This document shows, one piece after another, positions 1-9,955 of a DNA stretch of 39,256 bases. The notes below the pieces were generated by a model. It was not told the DNA's origin and did not search any database. It worked only from the letters and a program-made list of their open reading frames with translations. Position numbers and translations under genes: made by a program. This DNA comes from Allobosea sp. (GTDB lineage: Bacteria; Pseudomonadota; Alphaproteobacteria; Rhizobiales; Beijerinckiaceae): the NCBI RefSeq assembly GCF_017308075.1, contig NZ_JAFKFX010000055.1, positions 1-39,256 of the forward strand, in the 5' to 3' direction. Every line of letters starts with the position of its first letter. Within the stretch, counting starts at the first letter, position 1.

Positions 1-705
1 GACCGGCGGCTTCTTGCCCTTGCGCTTGGCCTCGATCAGCGCGAGCAGCGCCTCCTCGTAGTGATCCTCGAAGCCGCTCGGATCGAACTTCGCCTGCTTC
101 TTGTCGATGATGTGGGTGGCGAGATCGACCAGTTCCGGATCGAGCTTGCCCTTGCGCAGCCCGCCGAAGACCTCGTCCGGCTGGCGCACGGTCTTGTCGT
201 AGCGCAGCGTCGTCAGCAGCAGCCCCTTGTCGAACGGCTCGATCATCACCGGCCGCTCGCGGCGATAGAGCACGATGCGGGCAATGCCGGCCTTCTTCTG
301 CTTCGCCATGGCCTCGCGGATCACCGCGAAAGCCTCCTCGGAGACCTCGTCGGAGGGGCTGAGATAATAGGGCTGGTCGAAATAGATCTGCGGGATCGCG
401 GCGCGGTCGACGAATTGCTCGATCGAGAGCGTGTGCGAACTCTCGATCTGGACCGCGTCGATCTCGTCCTCCTCGACGAGCAGGTATTCGTCGCTGCCGA
501 TCTCGTAGCCCTTGACCTCGTCATCGGGATCGACCGGCTTGCCGCTGACACTGTCGATATATTGGCGGCGGACGGTGTTGCCGGTCTTGCGGTTGATGAC
601 GCGGAAGGAGACCTTCTCGCTATGGTCCGTCGCCGAAGTCAGTTCGACGGCGCAGGAGACCAGCGAGAGCTTGAGATAGCCCTTCCAGGCCGGGCGCGGG
701 GCCAT
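1..705 (-). CDS. ku: Non-homologous end-joining protein Ku (partial, C-terminus outside window)
   Basis: Bacterial Ku binds double-strand DNA ends as a ring-shaped homodimer and recruits LigD for end joining. The visible 235 residues start MAPRPAWKGYLKLSLVSC, the typical N-terminus, and continue through the Ku beta-barrel core with conserved stretches such as VSFRVINRKTGN, VKGYEI, PYYL, GIARIVLYRRER and LLLTTLRYDKTVR. The reading frame is open to the window edge, so the C-terminal tail is missing. The ATG at 703-705 overlaps the stop of the upstream small gene (TGATG), which suggests translational coupling. No ligD is present in this window. The family assignment is secure; the role in repair is inferred from the family. 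Confidence 0.95.
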   Translation of the reverse strand, partial: MAPRPAWKGYLKLSLVSCAVELTSATDHSEKVSFRVINRKTGNTVRRQYIDSVSGKPVDPDDEVKGYEIGSDEYLLVEEDEIDAVQIESSHTLSIEQFVDRAAIPQIYFDQPYYLSPSDEVSEEAFAVIREAMAKQKKAGIARIVLYRRERPVMIEPFDKGLLLTTLRYDKTVRQPDEVFGGLRKGKLDPELVDLATHIIDKKQAKFDPSGFEDHYEEALLALIEAKRKGKKPPV

Positions 706-950
706 CAGGCCGCCCTCAGGGCAGGCCGGCGCGGCGGCAGGGCGGGGGGCAGCTCGCGCAGCCAGGCCTCGGCGCGTGCCAGTTCGTCGCTGGTGACGAC
801 GGGCACAGGGTCGGCAAGGATGGCGAGCAGGACTTCGCGGTCGAGCTGGCCATTGGCGATGACCTCGCGCAAGGCGTCGCGGGTCTCACGCTCGGCCAGG
901 AGCTGGGCGCCGAGCGCGGCGATGAGGCGGTCCTTCGGCAACTGGCGCAT
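705..950 (-). CDS. Small hypothetical protein coupled to ku
   Basis: I do not recognise this 81-residue protein. It starts MRQLPKDRLIAALGAQLL and is rich in Leu, Ala, Arg and Glu, so it is probably largely alpha-helical with a Pro/Arg-rich tail. It has no signal peptide or obvious membrane segment. A G-rich stretch lies about nine bases before the ATG at 950. Its TGA overlaps the ku ATG by one base (TGATG), so the two are probably cotranscribed and translationally coupled. The same frame stays open further upstream into the rpsO promoter and gene, but a longer start would overlap rpsO, so the internal ATG is preferred. Existence as a real gene is moderately supported by the coupling only. Confidence 0.5.
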   Translation of the reverse strand: MRQLPKDRLIAALGAQLLAERETRDALREVIANGQLDREVLLAILADPVPVVTSDELARAEAWLRELPPALPPRRPALRAA

Positions 951-1182
951 GATATCGACCCCCGGGCTGGTGACTGACACGCTCTGGTCAACCGACGGGG
1001 CGGACCAAGGTTCCGGTGTGCCGCTAGCCTTTCCGGCGTTTTCGTGTATATGCCGCTGCCAACCGGCCTCTGCTGCCGGCGGCGCATCCCCTCCGCGATG
1101 AGGCGATGCGGGCTTCGGACCCTGCTGGACGACATCCCGGCTAAGGCCCGCCAGATCAACATTCGAACCGAAGGAAAGCACG

Positions 1183-1452
1183 ATGTCGATCACTGCTGAG
1201 CGCAAGACCGCGCTCGTGAAGGAGCATGCCACCAAGCCGAACGACACCGGCTCGCCGGAAGTCCAGATCGCGATCCTGACGGAGCGCATCAACAATCTGA
1301 CCGGCCACTTCAAGTCCCATCACAAGGACAACCATTCGCGTCGCGGCCTGCTCAAGATGGTCTCCCAGCGTCGTTCGCTGCTCGACTATCTCAAGGGCAA
1401 GAGCGAAGCGCGCTATCGCTCGCTGATCGAGAAGCTCGGCATCCGCCGCTGA
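1183..1452 (+). CDS. rpsO: 30S ribosomal protein S15
   Basis: S15 binds the central domain of 16S rRNA early in 30S assembly. The protein is 89 residues, the usual length. It carries the family signature from [21 protein letters not shown] through [19 protein letters not shown] to LLDYLK and ends [18 protein letters not shown] lies seven bases before the ATG and sets the start. It is followed by an intrinsic terminator and then pnp, the usual rpsO-pnp arrangement. S15 is known to regulate its own mRNA in E. coli; nothing in this leader shows the same mechanism directly. Confidence 0.98.
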   Translation: MSITAERKTALVKEHATKPNDTGSPEVQIAILTERINNLTGHFKSHHKDNHSRRGLLKMVSQRRSLLDYLKGKSEARYRSLIEKLGIRR

Positions 1453-1467
1453 TCGCCGAATGAGTTC

Positions 1468-1502
1468 CCGCCCGGTGCCTCGCCGCTCCGGGCGGTTCTT
1501 CT
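1468..1502 (+). terminator. Intrinsic terminator after rpsO
   Basis: CCGCCCGG at 1468-1475 pairs perfectly with CCGGGCGG at 1488-1495 around a 12-base loop and is followed by TTCTTCT. The T-tract is interrupted, so read-through into pnp is plausible. It lies 16 bases after the rpsO stop. Confidence 0.6.
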
Positions 1503-1507
1503 AAGGG

Positions 1508-1551
1508 GGCCGCCGCAATGGTGCGGCATTGCCCTTCTCAATGCGGCGGCC
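1508..1551 (+). promoter_or_regulatory. pnp leader with alternative hairpins
   Basis: GGCCGCCGCA at 1508-1517 is perfectly complementary to TGCGGCGGCC at 1542-1551. Inside this stem two shorter, mutually exclusive pairings are possible: GCAATG (1515-1520) with CATTGC (1527-1532), and GCATTG (1526-1531) with CAATGC (1539-1544). In E. coli the pnp leader folds into a long stem that RNase III cuts and PNPase then uses for autoregulation. A comparable role here is inference from position and structure. A further GGGCGTC/GACGCCC hairpin lies at 1581-1597. Confidence 0.4.
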
Positions 1552-1711
1552 GCATGGGGCGGCTTTCCGCATGATCCACCGGGCGTCGCCGACGCCCATG
1601 GCAGGATCGCCGAGCGCTCGGGCGCGGCTGCAATGTACGACCGAGCGTTTTGCCGTCTTGCCCATGGGCCAAAGGGCGCCGGGCGGGTCGCATCCGACCG
1701 AAAGAAAATCC

Positions 1712-3883
<2,172 letters not shown>

Positions 3884-3902
3884 GGCCTGCAGCGCCTCAA
3901 AG

Positions 3903-3918
3903 CGTTTCACGTGAATCA
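3903..3918. other. Degenerate parS-like site
   Basis: CGTTTCACGTGAATCA differs from the canonical parS palindrome TGTTTCACGTGAAACA at two positions. It lies between the pnp stop and its terminator, outside coding sequence, about 13.6 kb from the parS-like site in the origin region. ParB binding here is plausible but weaker than at the perfect site. Confidence 0.45.
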
Positions 3919-3920
3919 GA

Positions 3921-3958
3921 ACGCCCCCGCATCGCAGGATGCGGGGGCGTTTTCTTTT
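3921..3958 (+). terminator. Strong intrinsic terminator after pnp
   Basis: ACGCCCCCGCATC (3921-3933) pairs perfectly over 13 bp with GATGCGGGGGCGT (3938-3950) around a four-base GCAG loop. It is followed by TTTCTTTT. It ends the rpsO-pnp transcription unit. Confidence 0.92.
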
Positions 3959-4023
3959 GCCGATCCCTCTGGTGCGACGCAGCGAACTCAAATAGTCTAG
4001 ACTTATCTGCCTCGGAGACCGGC

Positions 4024-4659
4024 ATGACCGCCCATCGCATCACCTCGCTGGACCAGCTCGCCTCGCTCTATCCGAACCCCGTCGCACCGGCCTCGCTCCT
4101 CAAGGAGATCGACCATGTCGATGCGAACTATGCCGCGCTGATCGCCGCCTCGCCGTTTTTCGTGCTCGCGACCAACGGTCCGGACGGGCTGGATTGCTCG
4201 CCGCGCGGCGATCAGCCGGGCTTTGTCACGGTGAGCGACGCCAAAACGCTGCTGATTCCCGACCGAAGAGGCAATAACCGCCTGGATTCGCTCAAGAATA
4301 TCCTGTTCGACAATCGAATCGGAATGCTCTTTCTGGTCCCCGGCTACGGCGAAACCCTGCGCGTCAACGGCACGGCGGTGCTTTCGAGCGATCCCGCGCT
4401 CTGCGCGCGCTTCGACATGGCCGGCAAGCTCCCGGCCTGCGTCATGGTCGTCTCGGTGGAGTCGGTCTACTTCCAGTGCTCGCGCGCCGTGGTCCGGGCC
4501 GATCTCTGGAATCCGGCGACCCAGGTCGACAAGCGCAGCCTGCCGAGCGCCGGCACGATCCTGCGTGAGATCACGGCGCGGGCGCCGGCGGTCGAGACCT
4601 TCGATGGCGAGGCCTATGACAGGGCGCTGCCGGAGCGGGTCAGGGCGACGCTGTATTGA
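4024..4659 (+). CDS. Pyridoxamine 5'-phosphate oxidase (PPOX)-family FMN-type flavoprotein
   Basis: This 211-residue protein belongs to the split-barrel PPOX-type flavoproteins. The barrel begins near SPFFVLATNGPDGLDCSPRGDQPGFV and continues through LIPDRRGNNRLDSLKNIL and IGMLFLVPGYGETLRVNGTAVL, the typical FMN-contact regions. A C-terminal part contains SVESVYFQCSRAVVRADLW. Members often bind FMN, but substrates are mostly unknown; it is not PdxH itself, which has a different C-terminal signature. Soluble, cytoplasmic, no signal peptide. It stands alone, after the pnp terminator, and is followed by an inverted repeat element. The specific reaction cannot be inferred. Confidence 0.85.
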   Translation: MTAHRITSLDQLASLYPNPVAPASLLKEIDHVDANYAALIAASPFFVLATNGPDGLDCSPRGDQPGFVTVSDAKTLLIPDRRGNNRLDSLKNILFDNRIGMLFLVPGYGETLRVNGTAVLSSDPALCARFDMAGKLPACVMVVSVESVYFQCSRAVVRADLWNPATQVDKRSLPSAGTILREITARAPAVETFDGEAYDRALPERVRATLY

Positions 4660-4695
4660 GTTGAACCACGAGACCGCGACGACAAGACCGCGGGA

Positions 4696-4835
4696 ACCCC
4701 TCTCCTGTAAGGAGAGGGTAGGGTGAGGTGTGGGCCGTCAGACCAGTCCGGTTCCGCATTCGCCGCGCGGTCAGGCCCAAGCCAACGTTTTCGGTCCGAA
4801 CACCTCACCCCTGCCCCTCTCCTTCCAGGAGAGGG
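4696..4835. repeat. REP-like inverted repeat pair (CCCTCTCC type)
   Basis: CCCCTCTCCTGTAAGGAGAG and the following GGGTAGGGTGAGGTG at about 4697-4730 face an inverted copy at 4801-4835 (CACCTCACCC, then CCCCTCTCC and GGAGAGGGG). Each arm is itself a small hairpin. The arms are about 70 bases apart, between convergent genes, so the transcript could form a large cruciform-like structure. I judge it to be an interspersed REP-type element from its form. Confidence 0.7.
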
Positions 4836-4848
4836 GTTCTCCAGAGCC

Positions 4849-6480
4849 CTACTCCAGCGCCCCCACCACCGCCTCGACGGCCTCGACGATCGCGCCGGAG
4901 CGGACCAGCGCCGTCGCCTGGTTCATCTCGGCGGCGTACCAGCGGTCGCCGTCGAGAGCCGGCGGGATCGTCTCGCGCACAGCGTCCAGCGCGGCCTGCG
5001 TGCCCTTGCCGAGCGGATGGGCCTTGGCGGTCTCGGCGATCAGCGACAGCGCCTGACAGGCCATCAGGATCTCGCCGGCGATGATCATCTCGACATTCTC
5101 GACGATCGTGCGGGCCTTGCGGCCGCACCAGGTCGAGTTCGAGACATGGTCCTCGGCATTGGACTTGCCGGGAATCGAATCGACCGAGCCCGGCGAAGAC
5201 AGGGTGCGGTTCTCCATTACAAGCGCCGAGAGCGAGCACTGCACAGTGGCGAAGCCGGTATTCAGGCCGCGCTTGCCGGCGAGCAGATTGCGCGGCAGGC
5301 CGTAGCTCAGCGTCGGGTCGATCAGCCTGGCGAGGCGGCGCTCGCAGATCGAGCCGAGGTCGGTCATCGCGATCGCCAGCAGGTCCATGGCCTGCGCCAC
5401 GTACTGGCCGTGGAAATGGCCGCCGGAGATCACCTGGTAGCCGCCGCCATCGGGGAAGATCAGCGGGTTGTCGGTGGCCGAGTTGGCCTCGGTCGCGATG
5501 ATCCGGGAGACATAGTCGAGCGCCTCGCGGGCCGGTCCGTGGACCTGGGGGGCGCAGCGCAGCGAGTAGACGTCCTGCACGCGCGGCGCCGGCGGCTTGC
5601 CGGGCGTACGGCCGATCTCATCGGGATAGATCGTCTCGCGCGCCGCGGCCGAGCAGCGCTGCGAGCCCTGCGTCAGCTTCAGGATGTTGCGCGCGACCAG
5701 CGCCTGGCCGGGATGCGGGCGCGCGGCATGGACGCGCGGATCGAAGGCGGCAAGCTCGCCACGCATCGCCTCGAGCGAGAGCGCCAAGCCGATATCGGCG
5801 GCCTTGATCAAGCGCCTGGCATCCTCGGTGGCGAGCACGCCCAGCGCGAGCGAGACCGTCGAGCCATTGATCAGGGCCGAGGCATCCTTGGCGCCGAGCG
5901 GGAAATCAGGCGCGAGCCCGGCCTTGGCCAGCGCCTCGCGCGCCGGCATGCGCCTGCCCTTGTAGACCGCTTCGGCCTCCGCAAAGCCGCAGACCGCGGC
6001 CGCCATATGGGCGAGCGGGGCAAGATCGCCGGAAGCGCCGACCGAACCCTTCTGCGGGATAACCGGGTGGACCCCGGCATTCAGGCAAGCGAGCAGGCGC
6101 TCGACCAGTTCGACCTGCGGGCCGGAATAGTTCGAGGCGAAGGCATTGGCGCGCAGCAGCATGGTGGCGCGGGTGACGTCCTCGGCGAAGGGCTCGCCGA
6201 CGCCCGTGGCATGGGCGTAGACGCTCTTGCGCTGATATTCGGTCATCTCCGCCATCAGCACGCGCTGGTCCTTGAACAGGCCGACGCCGGTATTGAAGGA
6301 GTACATGAACGGCGCCTCATCGTTCATGAAGTTCGCGTCGATATGCGCCCGCGTCGCGGCAATGGCGGCGCGGGCGGCAGGGGCGAGGCTCGCCTTCTCA
6401 TAGCGGCCGGAGGTACCCGGCCGCGCCACGCGCAGCACCTGCCTGCCCTTCAGCGTGCGTCCATCGATCGTTACGGCCAT
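4849..6480 (-). CDS. HAL/PAL/TAL-family aromatic amino acid ammonia-lyase
   Basis: The 543-residue protein carries the family's MIO-forming triad Ala149-Ser150-Gly151 within GSVGASGDLAPLAH, which makes the electrophilic cofactor that removes ammonia from histidine or aromatic amino acids. The catalytic tyrosine region is MYSFNTGVG (Tyr60). SNAEDHVSN retains the Glu typical of histidine ammonia-lyases at the position where PAL/TAL usually differ, and YAHATGVGEP resembles the HAL SHA motif, so a histidine-like substrate is somewhat favoured. However, no hutU, hutI or hutG is nearby, and the gene is alone and divergent from hemA. The start at ATG 6480 has GGGGA upstream. A longer in-frame extension runs antisense across hemA and is rejected. 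Confidence 0.9.
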   Translation of the reverse strand: MAVTIDGRTLKGRQVLRVARPGTSGRYEKASLAPAARAAIAATRAHIDANFMNDEAPFMYSFNTGVGLFKDQRVLMAEMTEYQRKSVYAHATGVGEPFAEDVTRATMLLRANAFASNYSGPQVELVERLLACLNAGVHPVIPQKGSVGASGDLAPLAHMAAAVCGFAEAEAVYKGRRMPAREALAKAGLAPDFPLGAKDASALINGSTVSLALGVLATEDARRLIKAADIGLALSLEAMRGELAAFDPRVHAARPHPGQALVARNILKLTQGSQRCSAAARETIYPDEIGRTPGKPPAPRVQDVYSLRCAPQVHGPAREALDYVSRIIATEANSATDNPLIFPDGGGYQVISGGHFHGQYVAQAMDLLAIAMTDLGSICERRLARLIDPTLSYGLPRNLLAGKRGLNTGFATVQCSLSALVMENRTLSSPGSVDSIPGKSNAEDHVSNSTWCGRKARTIVENVEMIIAGEILMACQALSLIAETAKAHPLGKGTQAALDAVRETIPPALDGDRWYAAEMNQATALVRSGAIVEAVEAVVGALE

Positions 6481-6651
6481 GGCCAGTCCCCGTTTCAGCA
6501 GATCCCGATCTAGAACCGGATCGCAGGAAATGGGAAGCTGGTTGCGGCCGGTTATCGGCGCCTGCAAGCGCTTTGCCGGCCCAACCCGCGACATTGCTGC
6601 GCCTTTACCTGCGGCGCGCAATGCACAATGAAGGCGGCGCAGGAGGTTGCG

Positions 6652-7863
6652 ATGGATTTCGAGAGCTTTTTCCGCGAGGAGTTGAGCCAGCTCCGCAAGG
6701 AAGGCCGCTACCGCGTTTTCGCCGATCTGGAGCGCTGCGCCGGCAGGTTTCCGCGCGCGATCTATCATGGCGAGGGCACGCCGCGCGAGGTCACCGTCTG
6801 GTGCTCGAACGACTATCTCGGCATGGGCCAGCACCCGGTGGTGATCGCCGCCATGCATGAGGCGATCGACGGCTGCGGCGCCGGCGCCGGCGGCACGCGC
6901 AACATCGCCGGTACCAATCACTACCATATCCTGCTCGAGCGCGAACTTGCCGATCTGCACGGCAAGGAATCGGCGCTGCTGTTCAATTCCGGCTACATGT
7001 CGAACTGGGCCTCGCTCTCGACGCTGGCCTCGCGCATTCCCGGCTGCATCGTACTGACCGATGCGCTGAACCACGCCTCGATGATCGAGGGCATCCGGCA
7101 TTCGCGCGCCGACAAGGCGATCTTCGCCCATAACGACCCCGCCGACCTGCGCCGCAAGCTGCAGGCGATGGATCCGGCCCGGCCGAAGCTGATCGCCTTC
7201 GAATCGGTCTACTCGATGGATGGCGACATCGCCCCGATCGCCGAATTCTGCGACATCGCCGAGGAATTCGGCGCGATGACCTATATCGACGAGGTCCACG
7301 CCGTCGGGCTCTACGGGCCGCGCGGCGGCGGCGTCAGCGAGCGCGATGGCCTGACCCACCGGCTCGACCTGATCGAGGGCACGCTGGCGAAATCCTTCGG
7401 CGTGATGGGCGGCTACATCACCGGCTCGGCCGCGCTCTGCGACTATATCCGCAGCTTCGCCTCCGGCTTCATCTTCTCGAGCTCGCTGCCGCCGGCGCTC
7501 GCCGCCGGGGCGCTCGCCGCCATCCGCCATCTCAAGGCGAGCTCGTCCGAGCGTGAGGGCCAGCAGGACCGGGTCGCCACCTTGCGCCGGCGCCTCGACG
7601 AGGCCGGCATCCCGCATCTGCCCAATCCCAGCCATATCGTGCCGGTGATGGTCGGCGATGCCGCGCGCTGCAAGCAGATCAGCGACGAGCTGCTGGCGCG
7701 CTTCTCGCTCTATGTCCAGCCGATCAACTACCCGACCGTGCCGCGCGGCACCGAGCGGCTGCGGATCACGCCGACGCCGCTGCATTCGGACGAGGATATC
7801 GAAGGGCTGGTCCAGGCCCTCAGCACGATCTGGGGCGCACTCGGATTGCAGCGCGCCGCCTGA
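6652..7863 (+). CDS. hemA: 5-aminolevulinate synthase
   Basis: ALAS condenses glycine and succinyl-CoA to 5-aminolevulinate, the alphaproteobacterial (Shemin) route into heme. This 403-residue PLP enzyme of the alpha-oxoamine synthase family shows [33 protein letters not shown], the PLP-contact stretch [13 protein letters not shown] and the Schiff-base lysine in [17 protein letters not shown] chose [11 protein letters not shown] because AGGAGG lies just before its ATG; an ATG eight codons upstream lacks this. hemE and hemJ of the same pathway lie about 10 kb downstream. A 14-bp stem follows the stop. Confidence 0.96.
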   Translation: MDFESFFREELSQLRKEGRYRVFADLERCAGRFPRAIYHGEGTPREVTVWCSNDYLGMGQHPVVIAAMHEAIDGCGAGAGGTRNIAGTNHYHILLERELADLHGKESALLFNSGYMSNWASLSTLASRIPGCIVLTDALNHASMIEGIRHSRADKAIFAHNDPADLRRKLQAMDPARPKLIAFESVYSMDGDIAPIAEFCDIAEEFGAMTYIDEVHAVGLYGPRGGGVSERDGLTHRLDLIEGTLAKSFGVMGGYITGSAALCDYIRSFASGFIFSSSLPPALAAGALAAIRHLKASSSEREGQQDRVATLRRRLDEAGIPHLPNPSHIVPVMVGDAARCKQISDELLARFSLYVQPINYPTVPRGTERLRITPTPLHSDEDIEGLVQALSTIWGALGLQRAA

Positions 7864-7884
7864 GACGACCTCCGTTTCGCAAAC

Positions 7885-7916
7885 AGAAAGCCCGGGCCTC
7901 GCGGCCCGGGCTTTCT
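7885..7916. terminator. Bidirectional hairpin terminator between hemA and the kinase gene
   Basis: AGAAAGCCCGGGCC (7885-7898) and GGCCCGGGCTTTCT (7903-7916) form a perfect 14-bp stem with a TCGC loop. It lies between two convergent genes and has A-rich/T-rich ends on both sides, so it can serve both. The T-tract is short. Confidence 0.75.
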
Positions 7917-7961
7917 CGTTCTGCAGACGGCATCAGACGATGCGTGGAGCCGTTCGAAGTC

Positions 7962-8960
7962 TCAGAGCAGGCCGTTATTGCCGGCGAGCGTCTTCAGCCC
8001 GACATCCGGCCTTGCTCCAACATGGCTGATGATCTCGGCCGCGGCGAGGGCGCCGAGGCGCAGGCAGTCGCGGGTCTCGCGGCCCGAGGTCAGGCCGAAG
8101 AGGAAGCCGGCGGCGAAGAGATCGCCGGCACCGGTCGCATCGACCAGCCGCTCGATCGGGAAGACCGGCTCGGCGACGACGCCGTCCGGCGTCACCGCAA
8201 GCGCGCCGTTCTCCGAACGGGTGACGACGGCGAGCACGTTCTCGGCACGCAGGCCTGCAAGCGCCGTGTCGAAATCGGAGGTTTCGTAGAGGCTCTTCAG
8301 TTCGTGCTCATTGGCGAAGACGAGATCGACCATGCCGTTGCGGACGAGGCCGATGAACTCGTCCCGATAGCGATCGACGCAGAAGGAATCGGAGAGCGTG
8401 ATCGCGACGCGGCCACCGGCCTTGTGGGCGATCTCGGACGCCTTGCGGAAGGCGTCCTTGGCGGCCGGCGGATCCCAGAGATAGCCTTCGAGATAGACGA
8501 TGTCGGCGTTTTCGATCGCGGCGGCGTCGACATCGGCCGGGGAGAGGCCCTGGCAGGCGCCGAGATAGGTGTTCATGGTGCGCTCGCCATCGGGCGTGAC
8601 GATGATGAAGGAGCGCGCCGTCGCCGGCCCGTCCGCCGCCGCCGGCGTGTCGAAGGCGACGCCGAGCGAGGTCAGATCGTGCCGGTAGAGCTTGCCGAGC
8701 TCGTCTGCCTTGACCTTGCCGATGAAGGCGCCCTTGCCGCCGAAGGAGGCGAGGCCGGCGATGGTGTTGGCGGCCGAACCGCCTGAGATGACCTTGCCCG
8801 GGCCCATCGCGGCATAGAGCGACTCCGCCCGCGCCTCGTCGATCAGGGCCATCGAACCCTTCACCAGCCCGTGGCTGGCGAGGAAATCCTCCTCGGCCGT
8901 GGCGATGACGTCGACAATAGCATTGCCGAGAGCGAGCACGTCGTAGCGCTTGGAGGTCAT
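7962..8960 (-). CDS. PfkB-family carbohydrate/nucleoside kinase, probably adenosine kinase
   Basis: This 332-residue ribokinase-like protein probably phosphorylates adenosine or a related sugar. It has the N-terminal YDVLALGNAIVDVIA strand, the GGSAANTIAGLASFGGKGAFIG substrate motif (PfkB signature 1) and the C-terminal VDATGAGDLFAAGFLFG motif with the catalytic Asp and anion hole (signature 2). Length and overall pattern fit the alphaproteobacterial proteins called adenosine kinase; fructokinase or ribokinase activity cannot be excluded. The ATG at 8960 is preceded by GGAAAG. It lies 56 bases downstream of the XRE gene on the same strand and may be the tail of that operon. Confidence 0.85.
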   Translation of the reverse strand: MTSKRYDVLALGNAIVDVIATAEEDFLASHGLVKGSMALIDEARAESLYAAMGPGKVISGGSAANTIAGLASFGGKGAFIGKVKADELGKLYRHDLTSLGVAFDTPAAADGPATARSFIIVTPDGERTMNTYLGACQGLSPADVDAAAIENADIVYLEGYLWDPPAAKDAFRKASEIAHKAGGRVAITLSDSFCVDRYRDEFIGLVRNGMVDLVFANEHELKSLYETSDFDTALAGLRAENVLAVVTRSENGALAVTPDGVVAEPVFPIERLVDATGAGDLFAAGFLFGLTSGRETRDCLRLGALAAAEIISHVGARPDVGLKTLAGNNGLL

Positions 8961-9016
8961 GAGGCTTTCCGGAGGTTGAGGGATTTGCGGGCGTGTCGCA
9001 TCGGGCGCCGCTTCGG

Positions 9017-9391
9017 TCAAGCGCCGCCGCGGCGGCGGGCGGCGCCGTCGAGGATCGATGACAGCGCCGCGAGATCGGACGGACCGAGCCATTCGATCTC
9101 GCGGGCGAGCCGGTTGGCGAACAGCGTCGCTTCCGGTTCCAGCCCGGCGGTGTCGACGGTGACGCGCGGATGCGAGAGATCGGCGAGGCGGATCAGCTCG
9201 TCGGCCTCGTCCCAGATGATGCCGAGGACGTGGATCGCGCCCTGGATCAGGGTGAAGGTCGGCTGGCCGCGCTTGCCGTGCTCGAGCGCCGAGAGATAGG
9301 CCGGGGTAACGCCGAGCGCCTGCGCCATCTGGGCGAGGGTGACGCCGCGGGCGGCGCGCAATTCGCGGACGCGGCGGCCATAGGGCGTCAT
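9017..9391 (-). CDS. XRE-family helix-turn-helix protein
   Basis: A 124-residue DNA-binding protein with an N-terminal HTH of the Cro/C1 type at about residues 4-60. The HTH reads RVRELRAARGVTLAQMAQAL then GVTPAYLSALEHGKR. The rest, including WDEADELIRLADLSHPRVTVDT and LAREIEWLG, is a short helical tail. Its target is unknown. The start ATG overlaps the stop of the upstream smr gene by four bases (ATGA), so it is the fourth gene of the tim44-mltA-smr-xre unit. Confidence 0.88.
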   Translation of the reverse strand: MTPYGRRVRELRAARGVTLAQMAQALGVTPAYLSALEHGKRGQPTFTLIQGAIHVLGIIWDEADELIRLADLSHPRVTVDTAGLEPEATLFANRLAREIEWLGPSDLAALSSILDGAARRRGGA

Positions 9392-9951
9392 GGCTGCGGC
9401 CCGCGGGCCCGGCGCAGGCGGATATAGAGCGCACCCGACCCACCATGGCGCTGCTCGGCCTCGTCGAAGCCGAGCACCAGCGGCCGCAGATCGGCGAGGC
9501 TGAGCCAGTGCGGCACATTGCGGCGCAGGACGCCGCGTTCCGAGCCGAAGCCGAAATCGCCGGCGCCGCCCTTGCCGGTCACCACCAGGACGAGCTTGGC
9601 CCCGCGCATCTGCTGGACCCGGAGGAAGCCACGCAGGGCCGCATGGGCTTCGTCCTGACGCATGCCGTGAAGATCGATCGCAGCCTCGACGCCCTGCTGG
9701 CCGCGGCGCAGCTGGGTGCGCAGCCGCCTTTCCAGCGGTGCGAGCGGCGGCGGCGCCGGTTTCGCCGCAATCGTCTTCGGCGCGGCCATGGCCGGCGCCT
9801 GCCGCGGCGGCTCGGGCTGGAGCACCGGGAGCTCGGGTTCCGGCTCCGCTTCAACCGGCTTGCGGCCGGCGAGTGGCGTCACCGTGCGCGCGACCTGGCG
9901 CCAGAGCGCGATCTCGGCCTCGGACAGCAATTTGCCACGGCGGCGGGGCAT
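9388..9951 (-). CDS. Smr/MutS2-domain protein
   Basis: A 187-residue protein with a Pro/Ala/Glu-rich N-terminal linker (about 25-75) and a C-terminal Smr domain. The domain shows the DLHGM motif and the TGKG motif followed by GVLRRNVPHWL. Smr domains are nucleic-acid nicking or binding modules, found alone or at the end of MutS2. The N-terminus MPRRRGKLLSEAEIALWRQVARTVTPL is typical of the stand-alone alphaproteobacterial form. It lies four bases after mltA and overlaps the xre gene, so it is operonic. Its cellular role is not established. Confidence 0.9.
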   Translation of the reverse strand: MPRRRGKLLSEAEIALWRQVARTVTPLAGRKPVEAEPEPELPVLQPEPPRQAPAMAAPKTIAAKPAPPPLAPLERRLRTQLRRGQQGVEAAIDLHGMRQDEAHAALRGFLRVQQMRGAKLVLVVTGKGGAGDFGFGSERGVLRRNVPHWLSLADLRPLVLGFDEAEQRHGGSGALYIRLRRARGPQP

Positions 9952-9955
9952 CGCC

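Noticed and set aside
4723-6513. 596-codon plus-strand open frame opposite the ammonia-lyase
   Set aside because: Shadow of the lyase; Arg/Ala/Gly-rich translation with no family pattern.
6481-7785. N-terminal extension of the ammonia-lyase frame across hemA
   Set aside because: It is antisense to hemA and not family-like; the lyase has a good start at 6480.
8961-9518. N-terminal extension of the PfkB kinase frame
   Set aside because: It overlaps the XRE and Smr genes, and the family start YDVLALGNA lies just after ATG 8960.
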